A stretch of 6,346 nt of DNA from a bacterium (GTDB lineage: Bacteria > Patescibacteriota > Minisyncoccia > Phycocordibacterales > UBA10002): positions 1 through 6,346 of the forward strand of contig JAUSHG010000001.1 of NCBI GenBank assembly GCA_030648695.1. Reading direction: 5' to 3'. Positions 1-4,056 of the stretch are shown here, one piece after another; position 1 is the stretch's first letter, and every line of letters begins with the position of its first letter. The notes beneath the pieces are model-generated. The model was not told the origin of the DNA. It searched no databases and saw only the letters and a program-made list of their open reading frames with translations. The position numbers and the translations under genes are program-made.

Positions 1-480
1 CTTGTGCGGGTTTTGGTGTTTGGTCCAACCGAGTTTCTGGGAAATGTAGGACACATGCGTATCAACGCCTATGGCGTCCTTCCCTACTTCAGAGAGAAAC
101 ACATTGGCGGTTTTGCGGCCAACGCCGGGAAGCGAGATAAGCAGGTCGCAGTCGTGAGGGGGCGTGCTACCGAATCGTTCCACCAGCCCTTTTGCACAAC
201 CGATAACGCTTTTCGTTTTATTCCGTGAAAAATTAACGGGTCGGATAAGCGCATACACCCCTGCTGGGTTAGCCGCGGCTAACGCTACAGGGGTCATATA
301 TACGGCAAACAACTTTTCCGCCACCTTTATCGTCGTTTCATCCCGCGTCCGCGCCGACATGATGATGGAAATAAGTATCTGCCACTCTTCTTTCCACTCT
401 TCAGCCGCCAGCCGCATCCCTTTCACGTCTTTCTGAAGAAGTTTCAGCTGTTTAATTGCTGTTTTCGTATCCATATTCAT
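1..480 (-). CDS. nth: Endonuclease III (DNA glycosylase/AP lyase), 3' end missing at window edge
   Basis: Base-excision repair enzyme that removes oxidised pyrimidines and nicks the resulting abasic site. Translating the minus strand from ATG at 480-478 gives 160 open codons to the window edge. Visible motifs are the substrate-side helix LISIIMSARTRDE (residues 36-48) and the helix-hairpin-helix LPGVGRKTANVFL (117-129), which holds the catalytic Lys123. GVDTHV (138-143) follows, with the catalytic Asp140. The C-terminal part, where the family usually carries its Cys-rich Fe-S loop, lies outside the window, so presence of the cluster cannot be judged. A second in-frame ATG at 474-472 is an alternative start. 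No Shine-Dalgarno is evident, and the 3' arm of a strong palindrome ends two bases before the start codon. It lies downstream of ddl on the same strand. Family assignment is secure; the nth symbol is family-level. Confidence 0.93.
   Translation of the reverse strand, partial: MNMDTKTAIKQLKLLQKDVKGMRLAAEEWKEEWQILISIIMSARTRDETTIKVAEKLFAVYMTPVALAAANPAGVYALIRPVNFSRNKTKSVIGCAKGLVERFGSTPPHDCDLLISLPGVGRKTANVFLSEVGKDAIGVDTHVSYISQKLGWTKHQNPHK
258..293. repeat. Dyad-symmetric element inside nth
   Basis: A perfect 16-bp palindrome, GTTAGCCGCGGCTAAC (268-283), is nested symmetrically inside a second inverted repeat, CCCCTG (258-263) with CAGGGG (288-293), leaving four unpaired bases on each side. It is in frame within nth and encodes the small-residue stretch around residues 63-74 (TPVALAAANPAG). 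It could form a strong mRNA hairpin or be a REP-like palindrome that landed in a tolerant linker. The symmetry is seen directly; its origin is inferred. Confidence 0.7.
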
Positions 481-482
481 AA

Positions 483-519
483 CAACATTCTCATCCGCCT
501 AAGGCGGATGAGAATGTTG
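483..519. repeat. Perfect 18-bp inverted repeat between ddl and nth
   Basis: CAACATTCTCATCCGCCT (483-500) and its exact reverse complement (502-519) are separated by a single A. The 37-nt palindrome fills most of the 45-nt gap between the ddl stop (526-528) and the nth start (480). No T-run follows on either strand, so it is not a classical terminator. In minus-strand mRNA it would form a very stable hairpin ending two bases before the nth ATG, which could stabilise upstream mRNA or hinder nth initiation. The core CATCCGCCT/AGGCGGATG resembles REP-like palindromes. Confidence 0.85.
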
Positions 520-525
520 GGGAAT

Positions 526-1635
526 CTATTCTTGGAAGGAGGTCTGCAGCTTCTTTTCCCGCTTGGCGCGCTCCAGTGCAAGCTCAATCAGCCGGTCAAT
601 GAGTTCGGCGTATGAAATACCGGAGGCCGCCCACATCTTCGGATACATGCTGATTTTGGTAAACCCCGGAATAGTATTGATTTCATTGACTATCACCTGC
701 CCGTCTTTGGTAACAAAGGTATCCACCCGCGACATTCCCTCGCATTCAAGTACCTTAAAGGCCGCGAGAGCGGTTTCCTGCACCTTTTTAACCATCTGCG
801 GAGATAATTTGGCCGGAATTTCACACACAGCACCATTTTCGTCTATATATTTGGCTTCGTATGAGTAAAATTCATGATTTGGCTTGATTTCCCCTGGCAC
901 AGAAGCAATCGGATTCTCATTCCCCAGCACTGCCACCTCAATCTCCCTCCCCTCTATCGCCTCTTCTATAAGAATCTTGCTGTCGTATTTAAAGGCATCA
1001 GCTACTGCGGCTGCAAAATCCCCCTCTTTCTTCACTTTCTGCACCCCAACAGAAGAGCCGGCATTCGCGGGCTTTACGAAAAGAGGAGAACTGAGCGCTT
1101 TTTGCACCTTTGCAAAGGTAATCTTCCCTTTTTCCTCTGCGCGCACTGTCAGAAACTTGGCTACCGGAATACCTGCCGCCTGTAAAAGCCGCTTCTGCAC
1201 ATCTTTGTCCATACCGATAGCAGAACCAAGCACACCCGGCCCTACGAAAGGAACATCCAAGAGCTTCAAAAGCCCCTGCATGGTCCCGTCCTCCCCAAGA
1301 GGCCCGTGCAATACCGGAAAAACTACATCTAATGCCTCGGTTTCCCCGCTTTTGAGCACGATCAGGCCACTCTTCTCTCCGGTAGTAAGCCCCACCTCCT
1401 GCGCGGCGCGTTTGTTTAAGGCGATAAGCTTTGGATTTTCGCTGTTCAGCAGATACTCTGCCCCACTGCTCTTGTGCCACTTCCCTTCTTTATCAATGCC
1501 GATAAGCACCGGCTCGTATTTTTCCGTATCAAGTGCGGCAACCACATTCTTTGCGGACTGCAAAGACACCTCGTGCTCGGTAGATTTCCCGCCAAATATG
1601 ACTCCGACCCTAATTTTCTTCTTTTTTTCAGCCAT
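526..1635 (-). CDS. ddl: D-alanine--D-alanine ligase
   Basis: ATP-grasp ligase that joins two D-alanines for the peptidoglycan stem peptide in the cytoplasm. The 369-residue protein is full length. Motifs in order: N-terminal FGGKSTEHEVSLQSA (14-28); HGPLGEDGTMQG (110-121); ATP-binding VKPANAGSSVGV (187-198); the omega-loop stretch FYSYEAKYID (256-265); and the Mg-binding C-terminal region with RVDTF (303-307), VNEINTIPGFT (317-327) and MYPKMW (330-335). Tyrosines retained in the omega loop fit D-Ala-D-Ala rather than D-Ala-D-lactate specificity; that part is inference. The start is ATG at 1635, 6 nt after the stop of the upstream phosphatase gene, which suggests co-transcription and perhaps translational coupling. 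No good Shine-Dalgarno is seen. The lysine-rich N-terminus (MAEKKKKIRVG) leads directly into the first beta strand. The stop is TAG at 528-526. Confidence 0.96.
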   Translation of the reverse strand: MAEKKKKIRVGVIFGGKSTEHEVSLQSAKNVVAALDTEKYEPVLIGIDKEGKWHKSSGAEYLLNSENPKLIALNKRAAQEVGLTTGEKSGLIVLKSGETEALDVVFPVLHGPLGEDGTMQGLLKLLDVPFVGPGVLGSAIGMDKDVQKRLLQAAGIPVAKFLTVRAEEKGKITFAKVQKALSSPLFVKPANAGSSVGVQKVKKEGDFAAAVADAFKYDSKILIEEAIEGREIEVAVLGNENPIASVPGEIKPNHEFYSYEAKYIDENGAVCEIPAKLSPQMVKKVQETALAAFKVLECEGMSRVDTFVTKDGQVIVNEINTIPGFTKISMYPKMWAASGISYAELIDRLIELALERAKREKKLQTSFQE

Positions 1636-1641
1636 ATACGC

Positions 1642-2268
1642 TTATTGTTCTTTTTTAATGCCCTCAATCCGCTCTACGTTAAATCTAGAACCATCAAACG
1701 TAACAATAAGATACCCGCAGTTTGCAAAAGAGCCGCGGGGGAGTGTTCTATACGGAAAAATGCCCAATTTCATGAGGAAATGGCGGATACACCCGCCATG
1801 CGTCGCGACCAACACCGTTTCTTTCGCATGTCTGCCCCCGATGCGCCCTAATTCATGTATAAACCTCTCTGCAATACTCAAATCACTCTCTACGCACCCC
1901 TCAACCTGAAAACGCCACCGCTCCTCTTCCGGAAGCGAGAGTCGCAGTGATTCTTCACCTACTTTGAGATATTCCTGCACCGGCATACCTTCAAACCGGT
2001 CAAAATTCCGCTCACGAAGCTGTTCTGAAGTATGCAGAGGAATGTCCCGCTTCCCCAAAATTATTTTGGCGGTCATAACAGCGCGCTGAGAATCAGATGA
2101 GTATACGGCGTCAAAATCAATCTCTGAAAGAATTCCTGACAATTCCTTCGCCTGCTCCAATCCCTTTTCAGTCAACGGAGAGTCCTTATGTCCCATTACA
2201 ATTGCATCCCTGTTCCACTCGGTTTCACCATGCCGGACAATATAGAACGTGCACAAATTATTTTTCAT
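1642..2268 (-). CDS. Histidine phosphatase superfamily protein (phosphoglycerate-mutase-like, branch 1)
   Basis: A 208-residue protein with all the signature residues of branch-1 histidine phosphatases. These are the RHGE motif (VRHGETEWN, 11-19) with nucleophile His13, Arg62 in SSDSQRAVMTA, the acid Glu86 in RERNFDRFEG, and the second His157 in ATHGG. The family includes cofactor-dependent phosphoglycerate mutases and many small-metabolite phosphatases such as alpha-ribazole phosphatase. The length and the lack of mutase-specific insertions favour a phosphatase, but the substrate cannot be read from sequence. The ATG at 2268-2266 lies inside a 12-bp palindrome (TTTCATATGAAA), itself a member of the parS-like site family. 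No Shine-Dalgarno is evident. It starts 50 nt after the 3' end of tRNA-Pro on the same strand, so tRNA and mRNA may share a transcript. ddl begins 6 nt after its stop. Confidence 0.92.
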   Translation of the reverse strand: MKNNLCTFYIVRHGETEWNRDAIVMGHKDSPLTEKGLEQAKELSGILSEIDFDAVYSSDSQRAVMTAKIILGKRDIPLHTSEQLRERNFDRFEGMPVQEYLKVGEESLRLSLPEEERWRFQVEGCVESDLSIAERFIHELGRIGGRHAKETVLVATHGGCIRHFLMKLGIFPYRTLPRGSFANCGYLIVTFDGSRFNVERIEGIKKEQ

Positions 2269-2275
2269 ATGAAAC
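2262..2275. promoter_or_regulatory. parS-like palindrome over the phosphatase start codon
   Basis: TTTTCATATGAAAC differs from GTTTCA-NN-TGAAAC at one of 12 fixed positions and contains the perfect palindrome TTTCATATGAAA. It overlaps the start codon of the histidine phosphatase (2268-2266). It is the outlying left-most member of the cluster that is dense from 2838 to 3760. Binding by ParB or another dyad-binding protein is inferred from similarity only. Confidence 0.4.
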
Positions 2276-2280
2276 TATTT

Positions 2281-2301
2281 TCGGGGCGCCGAGAATCTAA
2301 C
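2281..2301 (-). pseudogene. Decayed tRNA 3' fragment (T-arm plus acceptor)
   Basis: On the minus strand this stretch ends in CTCGGCGCCCCGA and matches the 3' end of the neighbouring tRNA-Pro at 17 of 21 positions. Its acceptor strand is CGCCCCG followed by discriminator A, whereas the intact tRNA-Pro has CACCCCG. The T-stem is eroded and no anticodon arm is recognisable next to it. It pairs perfectly with the acceptor strand of the 5' fragment at 2453-2468 on the far side of the intact tRNA. Confidence 0.5.
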
Positions 2302-2318
2302 TGCTCGCTTCGCTCATT

Positions 2319-2390
2319 TCGGGGTGCCGGGATTCGAACCCGGAGTCACCTGTTCCCAAAACAGGCATGTTACCGTTACACCACACCCCG
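2319..2390 (-). tRNA. tRNA-Pro (anticodon UGG)
   Basis: A full cloverleaf can be drawn on the minus strand. The acceptor is CGGGGTG/CACCCCG with the C1-G72 pair typical of bacterial tRNA-Pro. The D-stem is GTGT/ACAT with a GG-containing loop. The anticodon stem is CCTGT/ACAGG around loop TTTGGGA (anticodon TGG, G37), and the T-arm is CCGGG-TTCGAAT-CCCGG. The discriminator is A and the next bases are AAT, so CCA is not encoded and must be added by the CCA enzyme. It lies 50 nt upstream of the histidine phosphatase gene. Confidence 0.96.
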
Positions 2391-2402
2391 ACAAATTTTA
2401 TT

Positions 2403-2453
2403 GCTACCGCCTGCCCCGTAGCGAACCGAATCTTTGAGGTTCTGCTACTGGGG
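2403..2453. other. Strong hairpin with a competing alternative stem
   Basis: Bases 2414-2427 (CCCC-GTAGC-GAACC) pair with 2438-2453 (GGTTC, T bulge, GCTAC, T bulge, GGGG). This gives 14 base pairs with two single-base bulges and a 10-nt loop. The GTAGC at 2418-2422 can instead pair with GCTAC at 2403-2407, so two hairpins are mutually exclusive. The element lies between a tRNA 5' fragment and tRNA-Pro and would be transcribed if the tRNA-Pro promoter lies further upstream. Role unknown; it may be an RNA switch, a processing signal or rearranged tRNA debris. Confidence 0.55.
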
Positions 2454-2468
2454 TTACACCACGCCCCG
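2453..2468 (-). pseudogene. Truncated tRNA 5' fragment (acceptor plus half D-arm)
   Basis: The minus strand reads CGGGGCGTGGTGTAAC, identical to the first 16 bases of the nearby tRNA-Pro except for C in place of T at position 6. The similarity stops in the D-loop, where the sequence changes to the CCCC-GTAGC-GAACC hairpin. No complete cloverleaf can be drawn from the bases directly downstream. The acceptor strand CGGGGCG is a perfect partner for CGCCCCG in the 3' fragment at 2281-2301. It starts 78 nt upstream of the tRNA-Pro 5' end. Confidence 0.5.
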
Positions 2469-2503
2469 TTTGCCAAGATTTTTCCGGCCCCAAGTTTGCC
2501 AAC

Positions 2504-2543
2504 AATATAGGCCATGGGACAAACTGAGAGATGGACCTATATT
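2504..2543. repeat. Inverted repeat, 12-bp arms with one bulge
   Basis: AATATAGG-CCAT (2504-2515) pairs with ATGG-A-CCTATATT (2531-2543), with one unpaired A and a 15-nt loop. It is in non-coding DNA upstream of tRNA-Pro. No T-run follows on either strand, so a terminator is unlikely. An operator or RNA stem is possible; the function is unknown. Confidence 0.5.
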
Positions 2544-2563
2544 AGCTCCTCGGCTCGGAAATG

Positions 2564-2580
2564 AAAACTCCGGCAGTTTT
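2564..2580 (+). terminator. Short terminator-like hairpin
   Basis: AAAACT-CCGGC-AGTTTT is a 6-bp A/T-rich stem with a 5-nt loop, followed on the plus strand by TATTT. It has the shape of a weak intrinsic terminator, but no plus-strand gene upstream would need it. On the minus strand the bases after the stem are CATTTCC, which is not terminator-like. Low confidence. Confidence 0.25.
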
Positions 2581-2630
2581 TATTTCGCTCGCTCTACGTC
2601 GCTAATAGCACAGAAATATGTATTTAAAAA

Positions 2631-2735
2631 ATATAAAGGACACGATTTATTTTTATAAAAGACACCATATATATGTCCTTTATGATGTACTTTATTATTT
2701 AAAAATATTTATAAAGGACACATGTCCTTTATAAA
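2631..2735. repeat. Cluster of TGTCCTTTAT motifs as inverted pairs
   Basis: Within the gene-free stretch 2391-2749, the 10-mer TGTCCTTTAT or its complement occurs exactly at 2633-2642 (minus), 2674-2683 (plus), 2711-2720 (minus) and 2723-2732 (plus), with a one-mismatch copy at 2655-2664. The first two exact copies form an inverted pair 31 nt apart; the last two form the palindrome at 2708-2735. A fifth exact copy and two variants lie in the other non-coding gap at 3642-3844. The rest of 2391-2749 contains the tRNA fragment and hairpins listed separately; I see no protein gene in it. Confidence 0.65.
2708..2735 (-). terminator. 13-bp perfect palindrome downstream of yraN, probable intrinsic terminator
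   Basis: TTTATAAAGGACA (2708-2720) and TGTCCTTTATAAA (2723-2735) are exact reverse complements separated by CA. Read on the minus strand, the hairpin lies 14 nt past the yraN stop and is followed by TATTTTTAAAT, a reasonable U-tract. Termination of the Nudix-yraN transcript is therefore plausible. The stem is A/T-rich and its sequence belongs to the TGTCCTTTAT family, so a protein-binding role is also possible. Confidence 0.45.
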
Positions 2736-2749
2736 GTCCTTATTTTAAG

Positions 2750-3148
2750 CTATAAAATCAAGTCCTCTAATAACTCCACCTTCACCTGCTTATTTCTCTC
2801 ATCAATCAGCACAGTGGCCACATCAAACTGCCAAGGTGTTTCATCAGAAACATGTTTCTTCAAAAGATAGGTTTGCACTATACGGCCTAGACGTTTAAGT
2901 TTATCGCTATGCACATGGTCCTCGGGCCTAAACACATCATGTGTTTCAACTGAAACACTCTCTGGCACGCGCCGCCTTTTCATTGCCTTCACCTCAACAA
3001 AGTGAATCTTCCCTCCCTGTTCTGCCACTATATCCAATTCGCCCCATTTGCGGCTGAAGTTTCTATCTAAGATTGCATACCCGCGTTTCATCAGAAACCT
3101 CACCACCAGTTCCTCTCCCAGAGGTCCAATATTTTTTCGGCGATTCAT
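2750..3148 (-). CDS. yraN: YraN/UPF0102 family endonuclease-like protein
   Basis: Small protein of the UPF0102 (YraN) family, which has a restriction-endonuclease-like fold and is presumed to act on nucleic acid; its cellular role is not established. With the start chosen here (ATG at 3148-3146) it has 132 residues and begins MNRRKNIGPLGEE, as family members do. GGAG nine bases upstream supports this start. The frame stays open upstream to a TTG at 3205 and includes another ATG at 3163, which would give 151 or 137 residues. Visible motifs are the N-terminal GEE (11-13), RKWGELDIV (33-41) with Asp39, and HFVEVKAM (49-56) with the Glu52/Lys54 pair of the PD-(D/E)xK signature. RPEDHVHSDKLKRLGR (74-89) follows. 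It lies 66 nt downstream of the Nudix gene. Three parS-like palindromes lie inside it; two of them encode VSDET and VSVET. Confidence 0.88.
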   Translation of the reverse strand: MNRRKNIGPLGEELVVRFLMKRGYAILDRNFSRKWGELDIVAEQGGKIHFVEVKAMKRRRVPESVSVETHDVFRPEDHVHSDKLKRLGRIVQTYLLKKHVSDETPWQFDVATVLIDERNKQVKVELLEDLIL

Positions 3149-3213
3149 ACATGCTTGCTCCATAGCTCCACTCTTGTGAGTACTGCGGAGTTTCGGATGA
3201 AACAAAATGTCTT

Positions 3214-3627
3214 CTAGACCAATATTTTCTTTTCCAAAATTTCGCGCGTGAATTCATCCAAATTTTTCATGTGTAACATTTCATCTGCAGTAAGCCACTT
3301 GAAATCTGTATGTTCCTCATCCAAGATGACTTCTCCCGTTGCATCTGAAACAAAAGTCAGGCGCACAATATGCTTCTCCTTCTCCGGACGAATAATATCC
3401 TGTGCATATAGAAATCTTGGAATACCTACAACTTTCAAGGAAGTTTCTTCAGAAACCTCGCGCTGCAAATTCTCCACAAGCGAAGTACCTGGAATAATTC
3501 TCCCGCCCGGAATATCCCAGTTATTTTTGATATCCGGATACCTCTCCGAAGACCGTTCTAAAAGCAGAAATCTGTTTTCCTGATTCTTAAGAAACACTTT
3601 TACCCCGACCTGTAAGAAGATTGACAT
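3214..3627 (-). CDS. Nudix hydrolase
   Basis: A 137-residue Nudix-fold protein, expected to hydrolyse a nucleoside diphosphate linked to another group; the substrate cannot be assigned. The Nudix box spans residues 42-64. The glycine and the metal-binding core REVSEE (56-61) are present. Two consensus positions differ: the first Glu is Thr48 (GGRIIPGTS) and the Gly after REVSEET is Ser. The preceding NNWDIPGG (35-42) and the later DFKWLTADEM (107-116) are typical of the family. ATG at 3627-3625 is the only sensible start, since the fold's first strand begins a few residues later. No Shine-Dalgarno is present. Instead a TATATT/TATTAT -10-like box lies 6-8 nt upstream, suggesting a leaderless message. 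It is followed by yraN on the same strand, probably in one transcript. Three parS-like sites lie within the frame. Confidence 0.93.
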   Translation of the reverse strand: MSIFLQVGVKVFLKNQENRFLLLERSSERYPDIKNNWDIPGGRIIPGTSLVENLQREVSEETSLKVVGIPRFLYAQDIIRPEKEKHIVRLTFVSDATGEVILDEEHTDFKWLTADEMLHMKNLDEFTREILEKKILV

Positions 3628-3633
3628 GTAGAT

Positions 3634-3641
3634 ATAATATA
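3634..3641 (-). promoter_or_regulatory. Candidate -10 box for the Nudix gene (leaderless)
   Basis: The minus strand contains overlapping TATATT (3641-3636) and TATTAT (3639-3634), placing transcription start at or next to the ATG at 3627. No clear -35 is seen; the preceding sequence holds a TGTCCTTAT variant (3642-3650). Inference from position and sequence only. Confidence 0.35.
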
Positions 3642-3657
3642 TGTCCTTATATAATTC

Positions 3658-3671
3658 GTTTCACGTGAAAC
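3658..3671. promoter_or_regulatory. Candidate parS centromere site (exact 14-bp core)
   Basis: GTTTCACGTGAAAC is a perfect palindrome, identical to the central 14 bases of the widely conserved bacterial chromosomal parS site TGTTTCACGTGAAACA. Only the two outermost bases differ (C and T here). It is in non-coding DNA 31 nt upstream of the Nudix start, with relatives on both sides. Known parS sites bind ParB, which loads CTP-dependent clamps and recruits SMC for chromosome segregation. No parA or parB is in the window. Confidence 0.6.
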
Positions 3672-3680
3672 TCTCTACAA

Positions 3681-3718
3681 AGAGATAACGGACAGATTTG
3701 AGTTCTGTCTTTTACTCT
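3681..3718. other. Extended hairpin in non-coding gap
   Basis: GACAGA (3691-3696) and TCTGTC (3704-3709) form a perfect 6-bp stem with loop TTTGAGT. The stem is prolonged by AGAG and TAA pairing with TTA and CTCT around a small internal mismatch. On the plus strand TTTT follows the inner stem, a weak terminator shape. It lies just right of the candidate parS. No plus-strand gene ends here, so the role is unclear. Confidence 0.35.
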
Positions 3719-3778
3719 AGTGGCTCAATACAGCCGCATAACATAGATTTCAGCTGAAACAACCGGGAGTCGCTCCTG

Positions 3779-3844
3779 TGTCCTTTATACACATGTCCCC
3801 GTACTTATCCCCAGGTTCTTTGTCAAGAGAATATTGTCCTTTAG
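3779..3844. promoter_or_regulatory. TGTCC motifs and DnaA-box-like 9-mers in the gap before tRNA-Gly
   Basis: This part of the 3672-3859 non-coding gap holds an exact TGTCCTTTAT (3779-3788) and a nine-of-ten copy TGTCCTTTAG (3835-3844). It also holds TTATACACA (3785-3793), which fits the TTATNCACA DnaA box, and TTATCCCCA (3805-3813), one base off. Two DnaA-box-like sequences 20 bp apart, about 120 bp from a parS core, could mark a replication-linked region, but short 9-mers also arise by chance. No protein gene is visible in the gap. Confidence 0.3.
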
Positions 3845-3859
3845 AGGTCTTTTTGTCGG

Positions 3860-3930
3860 TGCGGGTAGGGAGAATCGAACTCCCGCCAGTTGATTGGCAA
3901 CCAACTGTTCTACCATTAAACCATACCCGC
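3860..3930 (-). tRNA. tRNA-Gly (anticodon GCC)
   Basis: The minus strand folds with acceptor GCGGGTA/TACCCGC, D-stem GTTT/GAAC and a GG-containing D-loop. The anticodon stem is GTTGG/TCAAC (one G-T pair) around loop TTGCCAA, the variable region has 4 nt, and the T-arm is GGGAG-TTCGATT-CTCCC. The anticodon is GCC. The discriminator is A, followed by CCG, so a complete CCA is not encoded. It lies 43 nt downstream of tRNA-Arg on the same strand, probably in the same transcript. Confidence 0.96.
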
Positions 3931-3973
3931 GTTCAGCGATTCTATGATAACAAAATCGCCACAATCTCTCCAA

Positions 3974-4046
3974 TGCGCCCGGCAGGACTCGAACCTGCAA
4001 CCCCTTGGTTCGAAGCCAAGTACTCTATCCTTTGAGCTACGGGCGC
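3974..4046 (-). tRNA. tRNA-Arg (anticodon UCG)
   Basis: The minus strand gives a complete cloverleaf: acceptor GCGCCCG/CGGGCGC, D-stem GCTC/GAGT, anticodon stem CTTGG/CCAAG with loop CTTCGAA (anticodon TCG), a 5-nt variable region, and T-arm GCAGG-TTCGAGT-CCTGC. The discriminator is A and CCA is not encoded (TTG follows). Its 5' end is only 10 nt from the stop codon of the HTH/WAEG gene, so it may be transcribed from that gene's promoter. Confidence 0.96.
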
Positions 4047-4056
4047 AGAATTACCA

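Larger units (their letters stand above)
2838..3760. repeat. Array of parS-like palindromes GTTTCA-NN-TGAAAC
   Basis: Fourteen-base sites start at 2838 (GTTTCATCAGAAAC), 2943 (GTTTCAACTGAAAC), 3085 (GTTTCATCAGAAAC), 3190 (GTTTCGGATGAAAC), 3264 (TTTTCATGTGTAAC), 3338 (GTTGCATCTGAAAC), 3443 (GTTTCTTCAGAAAC), 3658 (GTTTCACGTGAAAC) and 3747 (ATTTCAGCTGAAAC). Two match the 12 fixed positions perfectly, five have one mismatch and two have two. The sites cross yraN, the spacer, the Nudix gene and the non-coding DNA upstream. The 3658 member equals the core of parS, so ParB binding is the leading reading. The 3443 site encodes part of the conserved Nudix box and may be protein-constrained. Confidence 0.65.

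Noticed and set aside
884..1909. Long plus-strand open frame (341 codons) opposite ddl
   Set aside because: It is the antisense shadow of ddl and the phosphatase: low-complexity Ser/Phe/Pro-rich translation without domains, whereas both minus-strand proteins have complete catalytic motifs.
2297..2515. Minus-strand open frame across tRNA-Pro
   Set aside because: It reads through the tRNA gene and the tRNA 5' fragment, with no recognisable protein motif; it is open by chance.
3149..3205. TTG-initiated N-terminal extension of YraN
   Set aside because: The family begins with an M-N-R-R-like segment, and GGAG lies nine bases before ATG 3148; the extension overlaps a parS-like palindrome and looks non-coding.
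2838..3760. Interpretation of the GTTTC/GAAAC sites as a CRISPR array
   Set aside because: The sites are short palindromes embedded in two conserved coding genes, the sequence between them is protein-coding and of uneven length, and no cas gene is present.
3821..3826. TTGACA (-35-like) on the minus strand downstream of tRNA-Gly
   Set aside because: No acceptable -10 box lies 16-18 nt downstream on that strand (TACGGG at 17 nt), so a promoter cannot be supported.
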